From contig JAJZQR010000191.1 of NCBI GenBank assembly GCA_021806765.1, forward strand, positions 1 through 10,142: a DNA stretch of 10,142 nt, given 5' to 3'. The DNA is from Chloroflexota bacterium (GTDB lineage: Bacteria; Chloroflexota; UBA6077). Positions within the stretch are counted from its first letter, which is position 1; every line of letters starts with the position of its first letter. This document shows positions 1 to 8,192 of the stretch, in pieces. Below the pieces are notes generated by a model, which was not told the origin of the DNA, did not search any database, and was given only the letters and a program-made list of their open reading frames with translations. Both the position numbers and the translations under genes were made by a program.

Positions 1-215
1 CCGGCCAGGTTGCCCTGCGGCACCCGAAGATAACCAGTTACCGCTGCTTCCTTCCGGACCTGACGGGGTTCCTGAGTCTCCGCCGCGCAGGACCAAGCCA
101 TCAACGCCACTGAGCCAAGCCCTGGTCGAAAAGCGCTGAGCCTCGAACGGGAATTCGACCCCGCTATAGCGGGTTGCGGGTACAGGGCACCGCTAGTTCC
201 CCGTCTAGCACGACC
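1..215 (-). ncRNA. ffs: Signal recognition particle RNA, large bacterial type with Alu domain (3' end cut by window)
   Basis: This is the RNA scaffold of the signal recognition particle, which binds Ffh and targets nascent membrane and secreted proteins to the SecYEG translocon. Reading the minus strand, the universal domain IV core CAGGTCCGGAAGGAAGCAGC lies at 62-43 and is flanked by complementary arms. The upstream part (210-141) matches the Alu domain of the Bacillus-type 6S-like scRNA: GCTAGACGGGG, then GGTGCCCTGTA, then an arm around CCGCTATAGCGG and GTCGAATTCCC. The gene is therefore the long form, not the short E. coli 4.5S form. The helix-5 return strand GCCGCAGGGCAACC is present near base 5, but the terminal part of the RNA lies beyond base 1. 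The 5' end is placed at about 215 from the promoter at 222-250. Alu-bearing SRP RNA is usual in Firmicutes and some other phyla. Confidence 0.95.
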
Positions 216-221
216 ATATAG

Positions 222-250
222 ATTCTAGCCGGGCTACCCCTCAAAGTCAA
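222..250 (-). promoter_or_regulatory. Sigma70-type promoter of the SRP RNA gene
   Basis: On the minus strand the -35 hexamer TTGACT (250-245) is separated by exactly 17 bases from the -10 hexamer TAGAAT (227-222). Transcription would start near 215, a few bases before the conserved GTGCTAGACGGGG start of the SRP RNA. The promoter lies after the serS stop codon, so the RNA has its own start even if read-through from serS also occurs. Confidence 0.85.
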
Positions 251-304
251 GGCAAACAAACCGCCCTCAGGGCCTCTTACTCCTCGTTCCAGCCCTCACC
301 CCGA

Positions 305-325
305 CCCTCTCCCAGAGGGAGAGGG
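305..325. repeat. Intergenic perfect 9-bp palindrome downstream of serS
   Basis: CCCTCTCCC (305-313) and GGGAGAGGG (317-325) form a perfect 9-bp stem with a 3-base loop. A few flanking bases (302-304 with 328-330) pair beyond a bulge. It lies between the serS stop and the SRP RNA promoter, so it could stop serS transcription, but no T-run follows on the minus strand. Similar CTCTCCC/GGGAGAG palindromes followed by GGGTGAGGG are common dispersed intergenic repeats in many bacterial genomes. I therefore call it a repeat with possible terminator function. Confidence 0.6.
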
Positions 326-343
326 AGTCGGCCCGAACCGCCC

Positions 344-1639
<1,296 letters not shown>

Positions 1640-3865
1640 TCACCGTTTCCTCACGGCCACCCGAGCCAGATCGAGGACTATCTCGCCCTCCTCCGGCAGC
1701 CGCTGCACGACCAGATTGTCCTTGAAGACGACGATGGACAGCCCCATGGGTATCCCCAGCCCCATCCCCAGCGCCTCCAGAGGCACCGATGCCTCTACCA
1801 CCGTGTCATCCGCTACCACCCGCAGGTCGCCCTGGATGCGAACCCATCCGTTGCCCTCTTCCCATCGACTCAACTCGATGGAGGGGCCATCCGTCCTGAG
1901 GGTCAACTCCCTGGAAGCGTTCCCTGTGGCAGGCTGCAGAAGGGCGCCGCGCCGGATCCCGGCTTCCGGCAGATCCGGGGAGTCGCCTTCCCGGCGGCTC
2001 ACGTAGATCTCCACCAGGTAGCCCCGCAGCGAGCTGTGAGACTCCAGGCGTAGGAAAAGCGCCGCCTCATCATACCCAAAGTATAGCCGTTTCAGCAGAC
2101 CGCTGCCCTGCTGCATCGCCCCCGTGGATCCCCTGGGCTCCACATAGCCCGCGGACGCCCACGGCTCCGGGGAGAGGTTGCCGGCCTCCAGGGGCGGATG
2201 CACGTAGTCGCCAGGGCTGCGGCTGGTGAGCTTGGGGATCTGGCTGATGATCGGAGTGGAGACCCATTCGGGAGCAGAAACCCCCAATGCCCGGTAGACC
2301 CCCGCCAGGGAATGGCGGAACAGTCGATCGAACATCTCGTCCTGATCGGACACGTTGTGGCTGTAGTACCACCAGAACCAGTCACTGCCTTCGGCGGCCA
2401 TCATGCATCGCTTGGCCTGACTCAGCCGTTCCTCCGGGACGGCCCCCGAACGTTCCGCCTCGACCAGTGCCCGGCGGGTCCGCGTCAGGTATTCCCACCC
2501 TCTATTCTGGGTGTCCTCCCCGATCCAGGTCTCCAGGTTTCCGTTGATCCAGGAGCCGGTGGAGAGATGAGCTATCTCGCTGCGCGGGGGAAACTGGTTC
2601 AGGAACTCCGATATCGTGACGGCTCTAACCCGGCTGTCGCGGGAGAGCATCTCGTAGAGGGCTCGGAGGAAGGTCTCTCCGTTCCGCTCGTAGTACTCCC
2701 AGCAGTTCTCGCCGTCCAGAATGATGGGAACCAGGTAGGGCAGGGGATCGTTCTTCACCATTTCGCGGATGGCGATGAAGCGGAACATCAGATCCTCGGC
2801 TGCCTGCCGCCCGTTCATGCCTTGGTAGGCGAACCCGATACGGTCGGACAGATAGTGGTCCCGAAACACCATGGTGATCCGGTGCGCTCCGGAACCAACC
2901 CAGTAGGGCTGATACAGGAAGCGGGGGTCCGAGAGGTATCCCCAGCCGTTCCGCTCGATGTCTCTCCCCAGAGAGCGGGCGAGGATAGCCTCGTCCGAGG
3001 CCAGCCAGCGGATCTCGGGCACCTCCCTGAGCAGGTCGATCAACGGCTGGCTCACGGAACCCTCCGAGGGCCACAAGCCGGCAGGGGGGCGCTCGAAGAC
3101 CGACTCGTGGTAGTCAACCGCCATCCTGAGCTGCTCTATGGCATCTCGTCTTTGCTGGAACCGCTCAGTGGGAAGCCGCAGCCAGGGGCTCGGCTCCTGG
3201 GCACAGCTGGAATCTATCAGCAGCGGCAGAATGGGATGGTAGTAGGGCGAGGCGGCCAACTCCACCTGGCCTCGGCGCTGGAGCCGCCGATAGGTGGTCA
3301 GCGTAACGGCCATCAGGTCCCGTTGCTTTCCCAGGATGGTGGCCACATCCTCCGGGGAGAAGTGGGAGCCCTTGGCCACCAGCGCCCTCAGCTCCGGGTC
3401 TCGTTGGATCCAGGTCGGGTCGATCCAGGCCAGGTTGAACCAGGTGACCAGATCCCTCCAGTAGGTCTCGCCCAACAGGTCGAGGTCTCCGCCGGCCTCT
3501 TCCTTCAGCCTCATCAGCTGCCAGTAGCGGGGGTAGGACCGTATGAAGTTGTCCCTGTTCACGCTGTAGAAGAGGGAGTCGACGAACAGCTTGTCCTCTG
3601 GGGAGAGCCGATCCTGAAGGCTGACCTTCCAGGCCCTATCCAGGCTGGTCCCGTTGACGTAGCCCTGCAACTGCTCCAGTAAGGAGGGGACGAAGTTGAA
3701 GGTGGCGTGGACGGAGGGATAATCCTCCAGCACCTCCGCCATGTGGAGGTAGTCCTTGGTAGCGTGAAGCCGCACCCAGGGGAGAAGGTACTCGCCGCTG
3801 TCCTCGTCCAGATAGTAAGGCTGGTGCATGTGCCAGACGAAGGCAACGTAGAGAGGTTGCTCCAT
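1640..3865 (-). CDS. GH57 family alpha-glucan hydrolase/transferase (COG1449-like alpha-amylase)
   Basis: A 741-residue protein without signal peptide, so probably a cytoplasmic enzyme acting on alpha-1,4/1,6-glucans such as glycogen or maltodextrin by a retaining mechanism. GH57 motifs visible in order: HMHQP (12-16); GQVELAASPYYHP (199-211); GLWPSEGSVS (263-272), with Glu268 the expected nucleophile; ILDGENCWEYY (382-392), with Asp384 the expected acid/base; and EGSDWFWWYYSHN (492-504). The catalytic region covers about 1-525. The last ~180 residues (560-741) are rich in alternating hydrophobic and charged strands and look like a beta-sandwich accessory domain, possibly of the glucodextranase-C/DOMON kind; this is an inference. 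The ATG start lies 8 bases after the lysS stop and no clear Shine-Dalgarno is seen, which suggests coupling to lysS. The gene ends 9 bases before serS. Exact specificity (amylase, 4-alpha-glucanotransferase or branching enzyme) cannot be told from motifs alone. Confidence 0.93.
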   Translation of the reverse strand: MEQPLYVAFVWHMHQPYYLDEDSGEYLLPWVRLHATKDYLHMAEVLEDYPSVHATFNFVPSLLEQLQGYVNGTSLDRAWKVSLQDRLSPEDKLFVDSLFYSVNRDNFIRSYPRYWQLMRLKEEAGGDLDLLGETYWRDLVTWFNLAWIDPTWIQRDPELRALVAKGSHFSPEDVATILGKQRDLMAVTLTTYRRLQRRGQVELAASPYYHPILPLLIDSSCAQEPSPWLRLPTERFQQRRDAIEQLRMAVDYHESVFERPPAGLWPSEGSVSQPLIDLLREVPEIRWLASDEAILARSLGRDIERNGWGYLSDPRFLYQPYWVGSGAHRITMVFRDHYLSDRIGFAYQGMNGRQAAEDLMFRFIAIREMVKNDPLPYLVPIILDGENCWEYYERNGETFLRALYEMLSRDSRVRAVTISEFLNQFPPRSEIAHLSTGSWINGNLETWIGEDTQNRGWEYLTRTRRALVEAERSGAVPEERLSQAKRCMMAAEGSDWFWWYYSHNVSDQDEMFDRLFRHSLAGVYRALGVSAPEWVSTPIISQIPKLTSRSPGDYVHPPLEAGNLSPEPWASAGYVEPRGSTGAMQQGSGLLKRLYFGYDEAALFLRLESHSSLRGYLVEIYVSRREGDSPDLPEAGIRRGALLQPATGNASRELTLRTDGPSIELSRWEEGNGWVRIQGDLRVVADDTVVEASVPLEALGMGLGIPMGLSIVVFKDNLVVQRLPEEGEIVLDLARVAVRKR

Positions 3866-3873
3866 TGGACAAG

Positions 3874-5337
3874 CTATTCCCTGGCCCTCAACTGCGGGAA
3901 GAGTATCACTTCTCGGATAGAGGCATTTCCGGTGAACAGCATCACCAGCCGGTCGATCCCCACCCCCAGCCCACCAGTGGGCGGCATCCCGTGCTCGAGC
4001 GCCTGAAGGAAATCCTCATCCATGGGCTGAGTCTCCTCGTCGCCCGCCGCCCTCTCGGCCAACTGCTGGACGAAGCGCTCTCGCTGCTCCAGGGGATCAT
4101 TAAGTTCGCTGAAGGCATTCGCAATCTCTATGCCCCCCATGAAGGCCTCGAACCGCTCCACCACCGAGGGATCGTCCCTCTTGCGCTTAGCCAGTGGCGA
4201 CATCTCGATGGGGTAGTCCACCAGGAAGGCTGGCTGGATCAGCTTCGGCTCCACATAGGTGCTCAGCAGAGTGTCGATGAGCTTCGCCCGAGAGCTACCC
4301 GGATCGGGGTGCATGCCCATCTCCCGCATGGCCCCGTACAGCGCTTCGGCCGTGGGGAAGTCCTCGTAGTCGATGCCGCTCTCGATCCGAACGGCGTCCC
4401 TCATCACCACCCTAGGCCACGGGGGACGAAGGTCGATGCTGTTTCCCCCGAACTCGATCTTGTGGGTGCCCAGCACCTGCTCCGCGATGCAGGAGACCAT
4501 GTTCTCCACCAGGGTCATGATGTCGTTGTAGTCCGCGTAGGCCTGGTACAGCTCCATCATGGTGAACTCGGGGTTGTGTCGCGTGGAGATGCCTTCGTTG
4601 CGGAAGTTGCGACCGATCTCGAAGACCCTCTCGAAGCCACCGATCACGCATCGCTTCAAGTAAAGCTCCAGGGCGATGCGCAGGTATAGATCCCGATCCA
4701 GGGCCTTGTGGTGGGTCATGAAGGGCCGCGCCGCGGCACCCCCGTGGATCGGCTGCAGGATGGGGGTCTCCACTTCCAGGAAGTCGCGCTCCACCAGGTA
4801 GCGGCGGATGGCGTCGATGATCTGGCTGCGCAACCGGAACACCCGGCGCACCTCTTCGTTGGAGATCAGATCCAGATACCGCTGGCGATACCGCTTCTCC
4901 ACATCGGTCAGCCCGTGCCACTTCTCCGGCAGCCCGCGCAGCGCCTTGGACAGCAGGGTGAGATGGTCCACCTCGATGGTGATCTCGCCGGTTCGCGTGC
5001 GGAAGGGCTTCCCGGCAACACCGAGGAAATCGCCGGAATCCAGAGCCTTGAAGAGGCTGTACTGCTCCTCACCGACCAGGTCCCGGCGGACGTAGATCTG
5101 GATCCGTCCGGACTGGTCCAAAAGGTGTGCAAAGCTCGCCTTGCCCATGACCCGCACGGTGAGCAGACGGCCGGCAATCCGCACCTCCGTGCCCTCCAGG
5201 GCCTCGAAGCTTCCCTGAACGTCCGAAGCCAGGTGGGTCCGATCGAAGCTGTACGGATAGGGGTTTATTCCCGCCTCCCGAAGCTCCTTTACCTTTCTTA
5301 TCCGTTGTTCTACCAGGGGGTCGTACTGCTCTTCCAA
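3874..5337 (-). CDS. lysS: Lysyl-tRNA synthetase, class II
   Basis: Charges tRNA-Lys with lysine; cytoplasmic homodimer. The 487 residues fit the bacterial LysRS-II family. Residues 50-135 form the OB-fold anticodon-binding domain (EVRIAGRLLTVRVMGKASF, then LLDQSGRIQIYV). The catalytic domain shows motif 1 near FLEVETPILQP (186-196), motif 2 with FEIGRNFRNEG and RHNPEFTMMELY (239-264), and motif 3 with PPTGGLGVGIDRLVML (452-467). The start is a TTG at 5337-5335 with GGAAGG 8 bases upstream; no earlier in-frame start looks better. It is separated from greA by 131 bases holding several hairpins, so it may have its own control. Downstream, the GH57 gene starts after 8 bases. All class II motifs are intact, and nothing suggests a GenX/EpmA paralogue, since the anticodon-binding domain is present. 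Confidence 0.97.
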   Translation of the reverse strand: MEEQYDPLVEQRIRKVKELREAGINPYPYSFDRTHLASDVQGSFEALEGTEVRIAGRLLTVRVMGKASFAHLLDQSGRIQIYVRRDLVGEEQYSLFKALDSGDFLGVAGKPFRTRTGEITIEVDHLTLLSKALRGLPEKWHGLTDVEKRYRQRYLDLISNEEVRRVFRLRSQIIDAIRRYLVERDFLEVETPILQPIHGGAAARPFMTHHKALDRDLYLRIALELYLKRCVIGGFERVFEIGRNFRNEGISTRHNPEFTMMELYQAYADYNDIMTLVENMVSCIAEQVLGTHKIEFGGNSIDLRPPWPRVVMRDAVRIESGIDYEDFPTAEALYGAMREMGMHPDPGSSRAKLIDTLLSTYVEPKLIQPAFLVDYPIEMSPLAKRKRDDPSVVERFEAFMGGIEIANAFSELNDPLEQRERFVQQLAERAAGDEETQPMDEDFLQALEHGMPPTGGLGVGIDRLVMLFTGNASIREVILFPQLRARE

Positions 5338-5370
5338 GCCGGATACCTTCCAGTCCGCACTTCTCGCAAA

Positions 5371-5395
5371 GAAAGGATGGACCAGCCATCCTTTC
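5371..5395 (-). terminator. Strong hairpin between greA and lysS, possible intrinsic terminator or attenuator
   Basis: GAAAGGATGG (5371-5380) and CCATCCTTTC (5386-5395) form a perfect 10-bp stem with a 5-base loop. Read in the gene direction (minus strand) the stem is followed by only a short T-stretch (TTT, then GCG), so termination would be partial. It lies about 34 bases before the lysS start and could limit read-through from greA or act as an attenuator. No T-box signature was found in this leader. Confidence 0.5.
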
Positions 5396-5438
5396 CGGAG
5401 AACCTGCGAGATTACTGCGTCTCGACGGCCAAGCGTGG

Positions 5439-5455
5439 CAGAGCCTCAGGCTCTG
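5439..5455. repeat. 7-bp palindrome after greA
   Basis: CAGAGCC (5439-5445), loop TCA, GGCTCTG (5449-5455): a perfect short hairpin 14 bases beyond the greA stop codon. It has no T-run and may be a weak terminator or part of a dispersed intergenic repeat. A second small hairpin (CGAGA 5407-5411 with TCTCG 5420-5424) lies between it and the stronger hairpin at 5371-5395. Confidence 0.4.
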
Positions 5456-5468
5456 TTCGCCTCCGATC

Positions 5469-5936
5469 CTACGAGACTGCCTTGATTACGAGGTCGAAGC
5501 TGCCGCCTGGGGCGAGGACCGAGACAGAATCACCCACTCGATGGCCTATCAAAGCCCTACCGATGGGCGACTCGTTGGAGATGCGGCCCTGCCGCGGGTC
5601 GGCTTCGGCCGAACCCACGATGGCGTAGACCTCCTCCACCCCATCAGAGTCCGCCACGGTGACGTGAGAGCCCAGCCGCACGTAGCCCGAGGGTGCAGCC
5701 TTCTCGTCGATCACCATAGCGTTGGCCAGCATTCGCTCCAGAGACTGAATCCGACCCTCGACGAAGGACTGCTCGTTCTTGGCATCGTCGTATTCGGCGT
5801 TGTCGACCGTGTTGGTGAACTCTTTAGCTCGACGGATCCGTTCAGCTACCTCATGCCTACGGACGGTTCGAAGGTGGGTTAGCTCCTCTTCAAGCTTTGC
5901 CAAGCCTTCCCGCGTGAGGTAAACAGTCTTCTCCAC
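5469..5936 (-). CDS. greA: Transcription elongation factor GreA, with altered coiled-coil tip
   Basis: Binds the RNA polymerase secondary channel and helps backtracked complexes resume by stimulating cleavage of the 3' RNA end. The 155 residues fit the family: N-terminal antiparallel coiled coil (about 1-76; YLTREGLAKLEEEL and EYDDAKNEQSFVEGRI visible), then the FKBP-like C-terminal domain with the family signature SPIGRALIG (123-131) and a GG..F end. The GTG start at 5936-5934 is preferred over an in-frame TTG eight codons upstream because AGGAG lies 7 bases before it and the protein then begins MEKTVYLT, as in relatives. The odd point is the tip loop: E. coli GreA has G-D41-L-K-E44-N, but here the sequence is T-N42-T-V-D45-N. 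Asp41 is replaced by Asn and Glu44 by Asp. These residues hold the catalytic metal, so cleavage activity may be weakened or changed. First gene of the minus-strand block. Confidence 0.95.
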   Translation of the reverse strand: MEKTVYLTREGLAKLEEELTHLRTVRRHEVAERIRRAKEFTNTVDNAEYDDAKNEQSFVEGRIQSLERMLANAMVIDEKAAPSGYVRLGSHVTVADSDGVEEVYAIVGSAEADPRQGRISNESPIGRALIGHRVGDSVSVLAPGGSFDLVIKAVS

Positions 5937-6005
5937 GGCAAGTCTCCTGTTTGCGACCAATGATGTGCGTGCGCGGAGGATCGCCCGATGGTCTGGAATT
6001 AGTAA

Positions 6006-6036
6006 AGACTGAGGGAGCCAAATAGCCCCTCAGTCT
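6006..6036 (-). promoter_or_regulatory. greA leader hairpin (candidate attenuator)
   Basis: AGACTGAGGG (6006-6015) and CCCTCAGTCT (6027-6036) form a perfect 10-bp stem with an 11-base loop. With transcription starting near 6044, the hairpin occupies roughly +8 to +38 of the greA leader and is followed by a short TTTA stretch. It could be a partial early terminator, like the GraL attenuator in the E. coli greA leader, or an mRNA-stabilising 5' hairpin. The leader then runs about 70 bases to the greA ribosome binding site. Confidence 0.5.
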
Positions 6037-6050
6037 GTTACAGCAACCAT

Positions 6051-6079
6051 ATTATATGCAGTGCACAGTCTTTTGTAAA
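6051..6079 (-). promoter_or_regulatory. Sigma70-type promoter of greA (and probably lysS-GH57-serS)
   Basis: On the minus strand the -35 box TTTACA (6079-6074) and the consensus -10 box TATAAT (6056-6051) are separated by exactly 17 bases. The expected start of transcription is near 6044. It diverges from the plus-strand promoter at 6135-6163, and the -35 boxes are about 55 bases apart. Confidence 0.85.
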
Positions 6080-6134
6080 GGGGTGGGGCCCCGGCAAAGC
6101 TCCCAATCCGCGCCCCACGGGCTGCCACAACAGC

Positions 6135-6163
6135 TTGCCAGTACCTGCTGCCCACCCTATAAT
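6135..6163 (+). promoter_or_regulatory. Sigma70-type promoter of the first secreted hydrolase
   Basis: TTGCCA (6135-6140), a 17-base spacer and TATAAT (6158-6163). Transcription should start near 6170, five bases before a perfect AGGAGG ribosome binding site at 6175-6180. The region between this promoter and the greA promoter holds a GTGGGGC/GCCCCAC inverted repeat (6083-6089 and 6112-6118), a possible operator, though this is weak. Confidence 0.8.
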
Positions 6164-6191
6164 GACCCCACTCTAGGAGGCTTGTCCAGGA

Positions 6192-6296
6192 TTGCTATCC
6201 ATGGACACTCGTTTCTCCTACCCACGGTTGATCGACGGCGCAACCTCGAGGAACCCGCACACCCCACATTTCCGTTGCTGTTGGAGGAAGCTTTGA
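6192..6296 (+). CDS. Candidate 34-codon leader peptide overlapping the downstream hydrolase start
   Basis: A short frame beginning at TTG 6192 (AGGAGG at 6175-6180, 11 bases upstream) or at ATG 6201, reading MDTRFSYPRLIDGATSRNP and continuing to a TGA at 6294-6296. The stop overlaps the TTG start of the hydrolase (6293-6295) in a TTGA junction, the classical layout for translational coupling. The frame would be the first one met by ribosomes on the transcript. No homologue is recognised, the peptide has no evident domain, and the hydrolase also has its own GGAGG. It may be a coupling leader or simply an untranslated leader that happens to be open. Confidence 0.3.
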   Translation: MLSMDTRFSYPRLIDGATSRNPHTPHFRCCWRKL

Positions 6297-8119
6297 GAAG
6301 GCTGCAGTTGCTCTTTGCCCTCGCTGCCGCTCTCGTCCTGCTGACCATCGCCGCACCCGCCGGGGCAGCTCCAGGAGTCCTCGACTACGACATCCCCGGA
6401 GGCCATTTCTTCACTCAGACCAACGGCCAGCCTCTCGGGACCAGCCAGGCCGGTTTCGCCATCACCAACGAGGGTGGAATACCCTTCTGGGACGAGTTCA
6501 AACGGCTCGGCGGGGAGTACGCACTGGGATACCCCGTCACGCGGCGCTTCGTCTACGACGGCTTCGTCACGCAGGCCATGCAGAAGGCGGTTTTCCAGTG
6601 GCGGCCGGACACCAAGCAGGTCTGGTTCCTGAACACCTTCGACGCCCTCCACGACAAGGGCAAGGACACCTGGCTGCTGACCTATCGCCAGACCCCCAAC
6701 CCCTTCGACACCTCTCCCGACACAGGCCTCTCCTGGGATCAGATAGTCAAGCGCCACCAGGCCTTCCTGGATCAGAACGAGGCCATCAAGAAGGTGTACT
6801 TCGCCGACCCCTCTCCCATCGACCACTTCGGGCTGCCCGTGGCCTACGCCGACGAGGGGAACTCCTTCGTGATTCGGGCTCAGCGGGCCACCTTCCAGTA
6901 CTGGAAGGAGGACGTCCCCTGGGCAAAGAAGGGTGACGTGACCGTGGCCAACGGCGGCGACCTGGCCAAGGAAGCCGGCTTGTGGCCCGCCGATGCCGTC
7001 GTGCCCCAACAACCACCGAGCCAGCAGAGCCTACAGTTGACGTCGCTCCCCTCGATTCCCGCCGCCGGGACCTCGGCCTATCGGGCCAAGAGCCCCGAGT
7101 ACGGGATGAACGTCTTCCTGTGGAACAATCCTTCCACCACTCAGCGCGACCTGCAGAAACTGACCGACGCCGGCTTCGGCTGGCAGAAGACCCTCTTCCA
7201 GTGGAGACAGATCGAAGGCGCCGGCAAGGGCATCTTCGACTGGACCGAGGCCGACCGAGTGGTCAAGGCCTCCAACGATGCCGGTGTCAAGATCATCGCC
7301 CGGGTCGACTTCCAGCCCTCCTGGGCTCGAGCCGACGGCGCCAACAACGGCCCCCCGGACAACTACCAGGACTACGCCGACTTCGTCCGCGCCCTGGTCA
7401 ACCGCTACAAGACCGGCAGCCCCTACGGTCGCATCTACGCCATCGAGGTGTGGAACGAGCCCAACCTGTCTCGGGAGTGGGGCAACCAGAAACCGGATGC
7501 CACGCAATACGTTCAACTGCTGAAGCTGGCCTATCAGGCGGCAAAGCAGGCCGACCCCAACGTCACCGTAATCAGCGCAGGTCTGAGCCCGACGGAGACC
7601 TGGAACGACGAGGCGACACCGGACGACGTCTTCCTCCAGCAGATGTACGACGCGGGGGCCGCGGCCTACTTCGACGTCCTGGGCGCCCACGGCGCCGGCT
7701 ACAAGGCTCCGCCCGAGATGAGCCTCGACCAGGTTGCGGCCGACCCCAACTACGGCGGACATCGCTTCTTCGCCTTCCGCCGGGTCGAGGACCTGCGCAA
7801 CGTCATGGTCCGCAACGGCGATTCGGCGAAGCAGGTCTGGCTGACAGAGTTTGGCTGGACCAGCGACCAGGTGCACCCTGCCTATTCCTGGTTCGCCGTG
7901 ACCGAGGATCAGAAGGCCCAGTACATCGTGGGCGCCTACAAGTGGGCGGCCGACCACTGGGCTCCCTGGATCGGGGTGATGACCCTCTGGAACCTGCCCG
8001 ATCCCAGCTGGACCACCGACCGGGAGGAGTACTGGTGGTCCATCGCCAACGCCGACGGGTCCGATCGACCGGCCTACACCCAGCTGAAGCAGGCCAGGCA
8101 GAGCGGGTACCTGCCGTGA
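6293..8119 (+). CDS. Secreted clan GH-A glycoside hydrolase with N-terminal GYPV-type repeat modules
   Basis: A 608-residue exported protein that probably cleaves beta-linked polysaccharide outside the cell. The TTG start at 6293 is chosen because GGAGG lies 5 bases upstream and a clean signal peptide follows at once: MRRLQ, a hydrophobic core 6-20, likely cleavage near APAGA (21-25). Residues 53-120 and about 170-235 look like two related modules (FWDEFKRLGGEYALGYPVTRRF; DHFGLPVAYADEGNSF...ATFQYW), a repeat type I associate with extracellular Chloroflexota proteins. A Pro/Gln/Ser linker (232-265) leads to a TIM-barrel domain (266-608) with EVWNEPN (Glu389, expected acid/base) and WLTEFGW (Glu519, expected nucleophile), the clan GH-A pattern of GH5/GH39-like retaining enzymes. 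The exact family and substrate are not resolved. The frame is open 79 codons further upstream, but that part contains the promoter and is not coding. Confidence 0.88.
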   Translation: MRRLQLLFALAAALVLLTIAAPAGAAPGVLDYDIPGGHFFTQTNGQPLGTSQAGFAITNEGGIPFWDEFKRLGGEYALGYPVTRRFVYDGFVTQAMQKAVFQWRPDTKQVWFLNTFDALHDKGKDTWLLTYRQTPNPFDTSPDTGLSWDQIVKRHQAFLDQNEAIKKVYFADPSPIDHFGLPVAYADEGNSFVIRAQRATFQYWKEDVPWAKKGDVTVANGGDLAKEAGLWPADAVVPQQPPSQQSLQLTSLPSIPAAGTSAYRAKSPEYGMNVFLWNNPSTTQRDLQKLTDAGFGWQKTLFQWRQIEGAGKGIFDWTEADRVVKASNDAGVKIIARVDFQPSWARADGANNGPPDNYQDYADFVRALVNRYKTGSPYGRIYAIEVWNEPNLSREWGNQKPDATQYVQLLKLAYQAAKQADPNVTVISAGLSPTETWNDEATPDDVFLQQMYDAGAAAYFDVLGAHGAGYKAPPEMSLDQVAADPNYGGHRFFAFRRVEDLRNVMVRNGDSAKQVWLTEFGWTSDQVHPAYSWFAVTEDQKAQYIVGAYKWAADHWAPWIGVMTLWNLPDPSWTTDREEYWWSIANADGSDRPAYTQLKQARQSGYLP

Positions 8120-8192
8120 TCTGAGACGGGGAGATGGGGAGAGGGGGCGAAATGCCGCATCCCTCTCTCCGATGGGGATTCCATATCATGAT

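Noticed and set aside
2198..3682. Long plus-strand open frame of 494 codons opposite the GH57 gene
   Set aside because: It is antisense to a gene with clear GH57 motifs, has no recognisable domain, and is explained by high GC with third-position bias.
5338..5468. T-box riboswitch in front of lysS
   Set aside because: The conserved T-box bulge sequence and specifier-loop layout are not seen.
5937..5960. TTG start giving greA eight extra residues
   Set aside because: The AGGAG site lies inside this extension and fits the GTG at 5936; the shorter protein matches the family N-terminus.
6083..6118. GTGGGGC/GCCCCAC inverted repeat as an operator between divergent promoters
   Set aside because: Arms of 7 bases around 22 bases in GC-rich DNA are too weak to claim without other copies.
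6056..6292. 79-codon N-terminal extension of the first secreted hydrolase
   Set aside because: It contains the TATAAT promoter and would bury the signal peptide; the TTG at 6293 has a good ribosome binding site.
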